A DNA stretch of 64,000 bases from Caenorhabditis remanei (Eukaryota; Nematoda; Chromadorea; Rhabditida; Rhabditidae): assembly GCF_010183535.1 (NCBI RefSeq), contig NC_071332.1:2790001-2854000 (forward strand). The letters run 5' to 3'. The number at the start of each line of letters is the position of its first letter. The stretch's first letter is position 1. Of this stretch, positions 54,401 to 64,000 are shown piece after piece. The translations under genes and the position numbers were made by a program. The notes below the pieces were generated by a model. The model searched no databases and was not told the origin of the DNA. It saw only the letters and a list, made by a program, of their open reading frames with translations.

Positions 54401-57344
54401 GAAAAGTTCGCTAAAAAGTCTCTGGAAATCCCCAGAAAACCATTCATCGAAATTTTTGTGTCTGGCGTGCCTTTGGCGCTTTTCTGGGTGAAAAATCAAC
54501 ATTTTTGACGATTTTTCGTATAAAAAATGGAGTTTTTAACCATTTTTTTTCCAGAAATCGATCGTCTCGAGACGCCTCTTGTCAAATATTTCATCGATAA
54601 AGAGTACCGTCGACGCAGTGATTACGACGTTCGAAGGGCGAAAAGAGAGCTGAAAAAAGCTGAAAAACACAAGAATGTAATGGAGTTTTTGATGAAACCT
54701 GCAGCTGCTTCTGGAGCCCCAACGACGACGTCTTCAGGAGGCTCCAGAAGGCTTCAGAAGGCTTCAGAAGACGGTGGTGAGAAGGCGACGAATCGAGTGA
54801 TGACGGAGAAGGAAAAAGAGAAATTGGAGAAGATTGAGGCGAGACGAAAGGAGAGAAATGCGATTCGAAAGCAAAAGTTTTTGGAGGAAAAGAAACGGAA
54901 AATGGAGGAAACGTCGGAAGGAGGGATTCAGAATCCTCAAAAGAAGCTTCAGAAGCCCCCTGTCGAGAAGATTCAGAAGGCGCCACGTCCGCCACGTGGT
55001 GAGAAGCCACCGAAGAAATCGATGAAACCGCCGCGTCCATCGCCGGCGAAGACTGTCGGAGAGCAGCAAGGAGAGGATTGGATTAAGAAGTTGACGGATC
55101 CAAAGGCGCCGATTAAGAAGAAACATGATGTAGGCGTTGAGGTTTTTGAGGTTTTTGATACAGAAATCATGAAAATTGAGAGATTTTGAGCCAAAAATCG
55201 TGGATTCTGATGGTTTTTTGACCCGGAAATCGTGAATTTTTGAGGTTTTTGACGCAGAAATCATGAAAAATTGAGACATTTTGAGCCAAAAATCGCGAAT
55301 TTTTGAGGTTTTTTTTAGCTAGAAATCTTGAAAAATGAGTAATTTGAGCTGAAAATCGTGGGTTTTGAGGATTTTTAGCCGGAAATCGTGAATTTTTGAG
55401 GTTTTTGACACCGAAATCATGAAAAATTGAGACATTTTTAGCTGAAAATCGTGAATTTTGAGGTTCTGTTTACCCGAAAAATGGGGATTTTTGAGGATCC
55501 TCATCCAAAAATTCGAGATTTTTAATCCAAAAATTGGGGATTTTGACGATTTTTGACCCCGAAACTATGAAAATGAGTGATTTTGAGCTGAAAAACGTGG
55601 ATTTTGAGGGTTTTAGACCCAAAAATTCGAGATTTTCGGAATTTTTGATGTTTTTGACACAGAAATCGTGAATTTTTGAGAGATTTTGAGCTGAAAATCC
55701 AAAATTTAGACCATTTAAGCATGGAGAAGTGGGAAAAATGAGTGATTTTGAGCTGAAAATCGTGGATTTTTATGGTTTTTGACCCTGAATTTATGAAAAT
55801 TGAGAGATTTTGAGCCAAAAATCGTGAATTTTTGAGGTTTTTGATACAGATACAGAAATCATGAAAATTTGAGACATTTTCAGCTGAAAATCGTGGATTT
55901 TTATGGTTTTTGACCCTGAATTTATGAAAATTGAGAGATTTTGATCTAAAAATCGTGAAAAATTGAGGCATTTTTACCCGAAAAAGGGGTATTTTTGAGG
56001 ATTCTCATTCAAAAATTCCAGATTTTTAATCCAAAAATTGGGGATTTTGACGGTTTTTGACCCTGAAATCATGAAAAATGAGTGATTTTGAGCTGAAAAA
56101 CGTTGATTTTGAGGGTTTCTGACCCAAAAATTCGAGATTTTGGAGTTTTTGATGCAAGAATCGTGAATTTTGTGGATTTTTATCCAGAAATCGTGAATTT
56201 TTGAGCTTTTTTAGATAGAAATCTTGAACATCGAGAGATTTTGAGCTGAAAATCCAAAGTTTAGACCATTTAAGCATGCAGAAGTGGGAAAATCACATAA
56301 AATTGTGTCAGAAATCGTGAATTTTTGAGGTTTTTGACACAGAAATCTTGAAAAATTGAGAGATTTTGAGCTAAAAATCGGAGAAATAGAGAGTTTTTGA
56401 CACTGAAAATCCAAAATTTTGACCATTCCCACGTGGAAAAACGGAAAAATTGACCCAAAATTCGTGATTTTGGAGAGTTTTTCCCGAAAATCTCAAAAAT
56501 TGTGTCAAAAATCATCGATTTTGAGAATTTTATGCTTAAAATTTGGAAAAATTGAACCATTTCAGACGGAAATTGTCATAATTCGTGAAAATTTAGGCAT
56601 TTTGAGCTGAAAATTGGAGCAACAAATAGTTTTTGACATAGAAAATCTCAACTTTTGATCATGGAAAAGTAAAATCGTGATTTTTGAGGGTTATTTTACC
56701 CGGATATCACAAAAATAGAGCCGAAAATCATGGATTTTGAAGAATTTAAGCTAGAAATTCGAAAAAAATCTTCAATTTTTGAAAATTTGCTCTACCGAAA
56801 AATCGCAGAAACTTAGAAATTTGAATTTTCAGGAACAGATTTGGATTCAGCTCAATGAGAGCTTTCAGAAAAGTATAATCATGACTATATTCTGTGCTAA
56901 TTGGGTCCCACCACGAAAACTACAGTACTCCTGTTTTAAAGGCGCATACCGTAGTTTTCGTGATGAGACCCGACTAGAACAGAATGTGGGCATGATTATA
57001 CTTTTCTGAAAGCTCTCGATGAGCTGAATCCAAATCTGTTAATGAAATCCGAAAATTCCAAATTCCCGCGATATTTCGGTAGAGCGCATTTGCATTTTTT
57101 AAAAATATTTTTGGAGCCGATTTTCAAGTGAAATTTTCAAAAAAAAAAAAAGGAAAATATTTCTGGCATTTTTTCAACCCTCTCAAAGCTTCCAGTCACC
57201 ACCGAACTGAAACCGTCCACCACCGACCAATCAGCTCCGCCCCCACCACAACGACCACGAACAGCTCCAACCACTACTACTCGTCCACCACGTCATCCGA
57301 AACCGCCAACACCATCGAAACGTCCACAAACTGCTCCGAAATAA
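51496..57344 (+). CDS. smg-4: UPF3 / SMG-4 nonsense-mediated decay factor
   Basis: UPF3 links exon-junction complexes and terminating ribosomes to UPF2/UPF1 in mRNA surveillance. Exons: 51496-51635, 52973-53298, 54555-55129 and a last exon ending 57344. ATG 51496 lies one base after an acceptor. The Smg4/UPF3 domain spans about residues 9-95: VKVMLRRLPKYMTEKEVMEQI, SPLPEE, then SLIDFERRFDGYIFVDSRG. A charged middle region with ETPLVKYFIDKEYRRR and a long K/E/R helix follows, then a Pro/Lys-rich tail (RPPRHPKPPTPSKRPQTAPK). About 395 aa. The last junction is uncertain: exon 3 ends in phase 0 at 55129, whereas the good acceptor at 57195 needs phase 1. A weaker AAG acceptor at 57188 would fit phase 0, or a small exon is missing within the 2-kb intron. 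AATAAA overlaps the stop codon (57340-57345). Confidence 0.9.
52124..52343. mobile_element. hAT-like element, CCGGAAT-iterated family
   Basis: Ends CATAGTTGTACGGAAT / ATTCCGGACAACTATG. Exact 8-bp duplications atcagcac at 52116-52123 and 52344-52351. The interior is almost entirely CCGGAATCCGGAAT units. It landed inside a CTGGCGCACC-type repeat in smg-4 intron 1. Length 220 bp. Confidence 0.9.
55130..56785. repeat. Degenerate array in smg-4 intron 3
   Basis: About 1.6 kb of near-repeats of gaaaatcgtgaatttttgagg and ttttgacacagaaatcatga. The reverse strand is open in several long pieces (up to about 150 codons of FLxxKxSKIHDF type), produced by the repeat and not by a gene. Confidence 0.75.
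56786..57095. mobile_element. Palindromic MITE (copy 1 of 3)
   Basis: Arms contain gagagctttcagaaaagtat, aatcatgactatattctg and ccaccacgaaaactacagta, with the complement to the right. The outer part carries tctaccgaaaaatcgc / ggtagagcgc. Near-identical cores at 60137-60400 and 60507-60682. In smg-4 intron 3, directly before the last exon. Confidence 0.8.
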
Positions 57345-57522
57345 AATCGGAGAATCTCCAGCTGAAATTCGTCTCGTTTTTTGTATTTTTCTCTCTTAAT
57401 TATATTGTATTTGGATGAATTTTTCTGTTAAAAATTTTAAAAAATTTTTGAATTTTTTTTTCCAAATTTGGGAAGTCCCTAAGGGAATGCTTTCTCTTTT
57501 TTCTCCTTTTGTTATAAAGTGT

Positions 57523-57536
57523 CTTCTTGTTTTTAG
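57523..57536 (+). promoter_or_regulatory. Probable spliced-leader acceptor of CZIB
   Basis: cttcttgtttttag ends at 57536, about 190 nt after the smg-4 AATAAA and 34 nt before the CZIB ATG. The spacing suggests SL2 trans-splicing in an operon. Confidence 0.6.
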
Positions 57537-57570
57537 GTTCGCCAAGGACCACACCATCTGCGCTAAAGAA

Positions 57571-59783
57571 ATGGTAAGGAATACCAATTAGAGGGGTCCC
57601 CCCCTCTATTCCGAGCGGATGGACAACTTTTCGCAAAGATTATAATTATAATTAGGAGGGGAAATGTTGACTTTTCTTTCTATTCAAAGATAATTGAGCA
57701 AAAAAAGCGAAAAAATTGAGTGAAAATCGCGAAAAATAGAAAAAATGCAATCGCGCTCCACCGAACTCAGTCGTGTACTTCACGTGGACAAGCTGAAAAT
57801 GAGTTTTTCAGCCGTTTTCAAGGGTTTTTTTCCCAATTTTCAGCATGTTTTTGTATAAAAAATTCACTATTTCACAAAAATTGAGAAAGAAACGCAAAAT
57901 CGACAAAAAAACTTTTTAAAATCTGAAAAATTATCTTTTTTTTTTCATTTTTTTCACTCAAAAATACATATTTTCCATGAATTATTAGTTTCTGATGACA
58001 TTAAATAAAGAATCTAGCGAAAAATTCCCCTGAAAACCCAAAAATTTGAAATTTTTGGCAATCGCGCTCCACCGAACTCGCTCGTGTACTCCACGTGGAC
58101 AAGGCGCGAAGATTGATTTTGACTTAGTTTTAGGGGTTTTAATCGATTTTCGACGATTTTCTTAGTTTTCTTTGCAGAGAATACCACCGATAATGTTATA
58201 AAACCTGAAATTTCAAAAACTTAAAAATTTTGAAAAAAACTTAATTTTTCGGTTTTTCTGTCAAAATTATAAATTTCTTCACACTGTCCTAACTATGATG
58301 ATTCTCAAAGTAAAAACGAGGGAAAAATTCTAGAAAAAACCCAAAAATTTTAATATTTTCGCAACCGCGCTCCACCGAACTCCATCGTGTACTCCACGTG
58401 GACAAGTTGGAAATTTCATTCAATTTTCGTGATTTTCATAGGATTTTTAGAGGAGAATGATGTAAAACAAGGAAAGTTTCAATATTTTACACTGAAAAAT
58501 CGAATTTTTTAGTTTTTTTTCACCAAAAATTTGCAGCCATTTCTCGCTCTCGAGCTGAAATGTCAACTGAAAGGAGTCACCGAACTCCGCCCCGACGACA
58601 CTGAAACATTCCATTGGCATCTGAAATTGAAATGCACGAATTGTGGAGAGGCACCCGATCATTGGCAGTATGTCGTGCTCAATGTGAGATAATTTAACAA
58701 TGAAAAAAAAATTCTGGAATTTTCCTTTTTTTTCGTTTTTTTTGAATAAAATGCCTATTTTTGTCCATTTTTAGGAGATGCTCGATGTTCCCGGAAGTCG
58801 TGGCGAGGCGAATCTGGTGGAAAAGTGCAAATTGTGTGGAAGAGTCAATACATTGAGTTAGTGAGACCGAAAATCGCTGAAAATCTGGAATTTTCACTCA
58901 ATTTTGGTTCAAAAAACCTGTTAGAAAGCAAAAAAATCCACTAAAAACCCAATTTTCCGCTTTAAAACACCACGAAAATAGGATTTTTAGAATATTTTTA
59001 TTCAATTTCCGATTTGAAAATTTTTTTTTCGTGTGCATTCTGACGTGGCGGTGTTTGCGGACCGGAGTGCATTTGATTTGACGACAGTTGTCCTACAGTA
59101 ACCCTTTTAGTGAAAAATAGCGAAAAATGGGGTTTTCAAGTGAAAATTTCGCGAAAAATATCTTAAAATCGAGAAATTCGATGATTTTTGACAAAAAAAA
59201 ATTGTGTTTTCAGAAAAAATAGTTTAAAATTATGATTTTTGACCCGATTTCAGATTTTCAGAGTTTTTAACTAGAAAAGCGCATTAATTAATTAGTTTAT
59301 ACTTCAAAAATCCGTTGTTTACTCTAAAATCAAAATTTTAGCTCTGAATTTCGAAAATTTCAAAAAAAAAAAATTTTAATTCAAAAAAAAAAATTTTTTT
59401 AAATTTTTTTTCAAAAATTCAAAAAATTTTCAGCAATTCTCCCCGACCACTTCAAAAGCTACAATGTCGACAAAAACGAGCAATGGCAACAAATCGCCGT
59501 CTTCGATTGTCGCGGAATCGAGCCATTCGATTTCAATCCAAATGTTAGTGGCCTAGAAAATGCGGCCATGGCCGAGTTTTTGCATTTTCTAGGCCATCAA
59601 AACTGAATTTTTGGATTTCAGGGCGACTGGATTGCGAATAGTATCGAGACTGGAAAACCGTTCCGCGAGATTGATTTGAGCGAGAAGGAATGGGTCGACT
59701 TTGACGATAAAGCGATGGAAGCCGTCGAAATCAGCGATTTCGATGCTCAATTCACCACTGTCCGTGATCCAAAGAAGAAATAA
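57571..59783 (+). CDS. CZIB: CXXC-motif zinc-binding protein (CZIB/C1orf123, DUF866)
   Basis: Small conserved eukaryotic protein with two zinc-binding CXXC pairs; cellular role poorly defined. Exons: 57571-57573 (only the ATG), 58537-58683, 58775-58856, 59434-59543, 59622-59783. All phases close, giving 167 aa; the human protein is about 160. CTNC at 34-37 and CKLC at 68-71 are the two knuckles. The family motifs FHWHLKLKC, EAPDHWQYV, SRGEANLVEKC, VFDCRGIEPFDF and EWVDFDDKA are all present. The start codon is the last triplet of a first exon of about 37 nt following a trans-splice acceptor, so the coding sequence begins ATG/intron/PFLALELKC. AATAAA lies at 59954. The last gene of the putative operon, convergent with the minus-strand membrane gene. 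Confidence 0.92.
57745..58410 (+). repeat. Three copies of a 45-bp motif in CZIB intron 1
   Basis: gcgctccaccgaactc followed by tcgtgtacttcacgtggaca (variants) at about 57745, 58058 and 58356, spaced about 300 bp. A degenerate inverted relative is at 43308-43370 upstream of HflX. ACtCCACGTGGAc contains the palindrome CCACGTGG. Confidence 0.75.
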
Positions 59784-60007
59784 TTCCAGTTTTTGAGAAA
59801 AAGAATTTTTCGAAAAATTTTTTTTTTTTGATCGAAAATTTTTTTTTCCATTTTCCTAAAATTTTCTTTTCCTACATTCTGCCACTTTTCCTACTATTTT
59901 CCCTCGTTTCCCCGTTTTTAAACATTTCTTCTGTTTTCTATCACTAAAAACTCAATAAAACCTTCATTTTTCATGAAATTAGCAATGGAGCGCACTTGCA
60001 CTCTCTC
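59784..60007. other. Convergent 3' intergenic region
   Basis: CZIB poly(A) signal at 59954 and the stop codon of the minus-strand gene at 60008 are within 60 nt, so the two 3' UTRs must overlap. No clear minus-strand AATAAA was found close to that stop. Confidence 0.55.
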
Positions 60008-63000
60008 TCAATAGTACAAATATTGTTTTTTGGTTGAGAATGCTGATCGCATTGAAATGGCGAATTGGATGCAGGAGAAGATGAATAGCAGGGTGTGGAC
60101 GGTGATCTAAAATTTTGGAAATTTTAAGTTTGATGATGCAAGCGCGCTCTACCGAAAAATTGCGGGGACTTGGAATTTTGGGATTTTAAGAACGGATTTG
60201 GATTCAGCTCGATGAGAGCTTTCAGAAAAGTATAATCATGAGTATATTCTGTGCTAATTGGGTCTCACCACGAAAACTACAGTACCCATGTTTTAAAGGC
60301 GCATACTGTAGTTTTCGTGGTGAGACCCAACTTGAACAGTATACAGTCATGATTATACTTTTCTGAAAGCTCTCGATGAACTGAATTCGAAAATCGATAT
60401 GATTTTGCATGAAAGTTTAAGGGAATTGAGAAAAAGCTTGAAAACGATTTTAGCCTGGAAAATGAGGTCAAGCTATTTTTTGAAAGAGATTTTCATATCC
60501 AGTAAGGTGAGAGCTTTCAGAAAAGTATAATCATGACTGCATTCCGTGCTAACTGAGTCCCACCACAAAAACTACAGTACCCCTGCTTTAAAGGCGCATA
60601 CCGAAGTTTTCGTGGTGAGACCCGACTTGAACAGAATGTGGGCATGATTATACTTTTCTGAAAGCTTTCGATGAGCTGAATTCGAAAATTGATAAGGTTC
60701 CGCGTGAAAATTCGAGCAAGAAAAGTTTGATCTACCTGAATAGCGGCGATCTCTCTTTCAGTCTCTTGTGGTAACCAATCGATATAAGGATGCGTGAAAT
60801 GCACGACACGCATACAGTAAGCCTCCCGATGGGATAGCCAATGACAGTGACGAGTGATCATATGGGGTACTGTATTCCGATTGAACCAACAGAATATTCC
60901 GAAACTCGTCGTCGCATTCAGAAGGACTGCGAACGCGGCGCCCACGATATTCACCGCCCGTGTCGTCGATCCATGACACTTTGTACGCCAGGAGACGACG
61001 CCCTGAAGCAGGGAGAATAGACCGATGGCTAGTGGGAGATGGAGGAAGAAAAATGTGCAACAATAGCGGAGATGGAAGAAGGAGACGACGATGAGAAAGA
61101 TGGATATGACCACTTGATAGTGGTATGAGTAGAGACGGATTCTGCAAAAAAAATTGGAAATTTTTTTTGAATCATCTGAAAAAAAATCTGAAAATTGCTC
61201 AACTTTGGATGCTTGTAACTCTGCTATATAATGTCCAATCAGCTCCAAATTATTTTGGATGTGTAGATCAAAAATAGGGCTACATTTTTGCAATTGAAAG
61301 TTTTTGATAGCTATTCACGCCTTCGAGTTATGCGCCTTTAAAGTTAGGCATGTAGCCTCGCGCCAGGGGGAGGGAGGGAGGAGACGCAGAGAAGCGAGAC
61401 GCCCCTCCTCTTTTTGCACACTCTCTCGCGCCTCCTAGAGGCGACAGAAAACCCCTTGTATCTCAAAAGTGTGGATAGCTATCAAAAAACTTTTAACTAC
61501 AAAAATGTAGCCCTATTTTTGATCTACACAACTATATTATTTTCATTAAATTTAATGCAGAACTGAGACTGCTACGTAGGTTCAAAGTTGACCAATTTTT
61601 TACCTAAAATTCATCAGAAAAAAGAGAAAAAAGTTACAGTAATCCCCATTTTTTTTCCAAAGACTCACTTTGTCTCCACTGCACTATAAAATGTGAGAAA
61701 AGTACAAATTAAAAGTTGAGTTCCAGACAAGATGGTCAACGATATTGAAGTGAAGAATCGGATCCATTCGCGTTCCTGAAAGCCGAAAAATTGCAGTTTA
61801 GTTTGCAAATGCGCTCTACTGGACAAAGTTTCAATAGAGCGCACTTTCATACCTTCGGCTCCCATCCCAATTTATCCAATATCGACAACTGTAGATTTGC
61901 AAGAAGATCGTTGCAAGACCCAACCATCGCTATGGTTCGATATTTCAACCCGTGGCAGACACCGTCTTTTATTGTCTCGTCGGCGTCTGGAAAATATAAA
62001 ATTGTAGGGGTTACTGTAATTTTTTTTTCATTTTTCTGAAGAAATTTTGGTGAAAAATTGGTCAACTTTGAATCTACGTAGCTGTCTCGGTTGAGCTTCA
62101 AATTTTGTGAAAATATTATGGTTGTGTAGATCAAAAATAGGGCTACATTTTTGCAGTTAAAAGTTTTTTGATAGCTCTTCACGCTGTCGAGATACAACGG
62201 GTTTCCTGAGACTACCCTGTAGGCGAGAGAGTGTGCAAAAAGAGGAGGGCGTCTCGCTTCTCTGCGTCGCTCCCCCTCCCTCTCTCTCGCAGCTATCTAC
62301 ATGGGGTAACTTTGAAGCCCCGTATCTCTGTAGGGTGAATAGCTATCAAAAAACTTTCAATTGCAAAAATCTAGCCCTGTTTTTGATCTACACAACTAAT
62401 ATAATTTGGAGCTGATTGAACATTATATAGCAGAGTTATAAGCTTCCAAAGTTGAACTTTTTTTATTTTTTCGAAAAATCTACTAACATTTAAACTCATT
62501 GATGCAATAAGTTTCCATTAACGATGAGAAGAAAAAGAAGAATCCAATTGATGAACATGTTAGCTGTAGGTAGAAGTCACATCTGAACTCAAAAAATTGG
62601 AGGGTGGCAAGTACGCTCTAATGATAAGTGACTCACCGATTGGGGTACCTCAGAAATATGGCGTGGAACGCTGTGACCAACCCGAAAGTCGCATTAATAA
62701 ATGGGAATAATAGGAAGAATAGAGGGGAGCAATAGGCGATGTGAGATCCACCAAGTGCGAATTCGAACTGAAAAAAAAGAGATTTTGGGTAAATGCGCTC
62801 TACTGACAATGACATATTTTTACTTTCCAGATAAATCCTTCTGATTGCAAGTTGATGCAAATGCGCTCTCTTGACAACTTTGTTATTTTGTCATTAGAGC
62901 CCACTTGCTATCAGAAAACTTTTGCTTTAGTAAGTGCGCCTCATTGACAAGATTAGAGCGCGCTGGTCGCAGGATTCTATGAGTTTCGAAGTGCGCTCTA

Positions 63001-63453
63001 ATGACAATAACATTTTGTTTTACCATTGGAGCGCACTTGCTATCAGAAAAATGTTTCTAGCAAATGCGCTCTAATCACAACTTTTATGCTCTCAGTGGAG
63101 CGCACTTTCTGACACATAAACCCTTTGATAACAAGTGTGCTCTACTGATAAAGTTATTATTATAGTAACTTTGAAGCTTAAGATAAAGCAAATGCGCTCT
63201 GTTGCCAAGTTTCAGGTAATGTCAGTAGAGCGCATTTACATTATAGGAAAGTACGCTCCAAACTACAGAGTTGCCATTGGAGCGCACTTTCCAACACCTT
63301 CCGGTAAGTACGCTCCAATCACAATCTCCGTGTTATCAGTGGAGCGCACTTTCTAACATTGACAGCAAGTGCGCTCCACTGATAAGGTAAACTCACCACG
63401 GCCACCACCGCCAATAACGGATACAAACCCCATCGTGGTCCGCTCGATGCCAT
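60008..63453 (-). CDS. Unrecognised polytopic membrane protein
   Basis: Exons, read on the minus strand: 63453-63397, 62767-62637, 62582-62488, 61986-61853, 61775-61669, 61141-60736, 60106-60008. All phases close, giving 342 aa. About seven hydrophobic segments: GLYPLLAVVAVFEFA; SPLFFLLFPFINATFGLVTA; LTCSSIGFFFFFSSLM; FTSISLTILSGTQLLICTFL; VVISIFLIVVSFFHLRYC with FFFLHLPLAIGLFSLL; VNIVGAAFAVLLNATTSFGIF; and ITVHTLLFIFSCIQFAISM near the end. A soluble loop (exon 4) holds KDGVCHGLKYRT and LLANLQLSILDKLGWEP. The segment between the last two membrane spans is His/Cys-rich (HMITRHCHWLSHREAYC). I do not recognise the family; a Frag1/DRAM-like fold was considered without supporting motif. Exon 3 is inferred from phase and a hydrophobic frame and is the least certain. 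Confidence 0.78.
60137..60400. mobile_element. Palindromic MITE (copy 2 of 3)
   Basis: Same core as 56786-57095 (gagctttcagaaaagtataa, ccacgaaaactacagtac and complement), bordered by gctctaccgaaaaattgc on the left. Located in the last intron of the minus-strand polytopic gene. Confidence 0.8.
60507..60682. mobile_element. Palindromic MITE (copy 3 of 3)
   Basis: Core palindrome gagagctttcag...ctgaaagctttcgatgagct, 107 bp downstream of copy 2 and in the same intron. Confidence 0.8.
61199..61591. mobile_element. 393-bp palindromic element, TCAACTTTG ends (copy A)
   Basis: Ends TCAACTTTG / CAAAGTTGA. The inner arms share ttttgatctacacaacta/tgtgtagatcaaaa and gatagctatcaaaaaacttt. The centre contains gagaagcgagacgcccctcc and ctctctcgcg. 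In intron 5 of the polytopic gene. Copy B lies inverted at 62062-62455. Confidence 0.8.
62062..62455. mobile_element. 394-bp palindromic element, TCAACTTTG ends (copy B)
   Basis: Inverted relative to copy A, with the same internal order of motifs. Lies in intron 3 of the polytopic gene, ending 33 bp before exon 3. Because A and B are inverted, the intervening exons 4 and 5 are flanked by long complementary sequence. Confidence 0.8.
62606..63385. repeat. Array of alternating AAGTGCGCTCTAATGACAA repeats
   Basis: About 18 copies of a 17-20-bp unit, approximately [ag]AAGTGCGCTC[ct]A[ac]TGA[ct]AA, many alternating with the inverted form (TAGAGCGCACTTGC), spaced 30-80 bp. Neighbouring units pair into successive hairpins. 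Most lie in intron 1 of the polytopic gene; single copies of the motif occur elsewhere in the window (61805, 61836, 38030, 31468). Confidence 0.85.
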
Positions 63454-64000
63454 TGAACTCAAAACACAAAGTTTTTTTGAAAAAATTTAAACAAAAATCC
63501 AAAAAAAACTAAAAGAGGACTAACGAGTCTCCGGATGAACGGACGGGCGGAGAAGAAGACGGGCGGAGCAAAAGAGTAAAACGAGAAGATTCTGGAGGGA
63601 AGGGAGGCGATGGATGGAGGCACACAATTTTTTCCCTTCTTTGGGAAAAGGCAAATCAAATTTTTGGGATTGTGAGGGAGGGGTGGGGGGGACTATGATG
63701 ATGATGATGATGGGTGGTCTTCGAGGAAATTTTTTGATTGAGGACATGTTTTTTTTTATGGGGACGGAGATAGTTGATTGGACTCTAACAGGGCAAAAAA
63801 TTTGGGTTTTTCCCTAAATTGAGCATTTTGGAGGGGAGGGTCAAAGGATTGTCATAAGGGGGGTCTACATGGTGTTGCCCCCGAATTAGAACCGCCCGGA
63901 TCAAAACTGGTACGAATCAGAACCGATTAAAAAAATGGTTTCTAGATTTGACGGCGGTTCTAATTCGGGACTGCACCATCACGATTGAGAAATAGCGTGG
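63454..64000. other. Upstream region of the polytopic gene
   Basis: Contains a (gat)n run near 63694 and an inverted pair around gaattagaaccgcc (about 63882) and ggcggttctaattc (about 63950), probably a small MITE with ends close to TGGTG...CACCA. No gene and no defined promoter element seen. Confidence 0.5.

Larger units (their letters stand above)
44230..54480 (+). repeat. Dispersed CTGGCGCACCTTTGACGCT intronic repeat
   Basis: About 35 copies of a unit near CTGGCGCACCTTTGACGCT, usually followed by ATTTTTGG or AT/GAAAA, in introns of the HflX and smg-4 genes; six more at 20002-20590 in the last LisH intron. Nearly all are on the plus strand; exceptions are about 47215 and 47325. None was seen in the 21.4-42.9 kb block, in mtIF2 or in CZIB. 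Confidence 0.8.

Noticed and set aside
54591..56560. Long minus-strand open frames opposite smg-4 exon 3 and intron 3
   Set aside because: They are reverse-strand shadows of a K/E-rich exon and of a degenerate repeat; the translations are repetitive FLxxKxSKIHDF-like with no splice context.

Overview
The window is nuclear DNA from a nematode that is very probably a Caenorhabditis species. The evidence is as follows. Introns are AT-rich with TTTTCAG-type acceptors. Open acceptors sit a few bases before start codons, as expected for spliced-leader trans-splicing. Genes are packed head to tail on one strand with roughly 100-200 nt between a poly(A) signal and the next acceptor, as in an operon. 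One gene is clearly smg-4/UPF3. Exons were assembled by hand, and the phase of every junction was checked; all close except the last smg-4 intron. Most of the sequence is intron and repeat, and most short open frames are chance.

Plus-strand genes, in order: mitochondrial translation initiation factor 2 (1452-8164, 6 exons, 665 aa); a LisH-domain, Ser/Arg-rich nuclear-type protein (9140-20973, 10 exons, 878 aa); a mitochondrial HflX/GTPBP6 GTPase (43991-50694, 6 exons, 472 aa); the nonsense-mediated decay factor UPF3/SMG-4 (51496-57344); and a CXXC zinc-binding CZIB/DUF866 protein (57571-59783, 5 exons, 167 aa). The spacing suggests one ancestral operon. The theme is mitochondrial translation and ribosome function (mtIF2, HflX) plus RNA surveillance (SMG-4). 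Two minus-strand genes encode unrecognised membrane proteins: 23155-31118 (4 exons, 242 aa) and 60008-63453 (7 exons, 342 aa).

Between about 21.4 and 42.9 kb lies a block that looks like a late insertion. The 3' flank of the LisH gene (about 21.09-21.37 kb) is repeated at about 42.94-43.20 kb. An intronic repeat found on both sides was not seen inside the block. The block holds the 242-aa membrane-protein gene, its paralogous debris and a dense stack of transposable elements.

The most striking repeat signal is a set of at least eight short elements with exact or near-exact 8-bp target-site duplications and hAT-like ends (mostly CA[G/T]...TTG/CTG). Each interior is made of a different short unit iterated many times, and in most families that unit continues the terminal repeat. 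Other finds are Tc4-like foldback elements (one carries a tRNA-like module in both arms), a roughly 1-kb inverted repeat inside the LisH gene that carries an antisense copy of one of its own exons, a nested insertion stack inside one intron, and large perfect hairpins.
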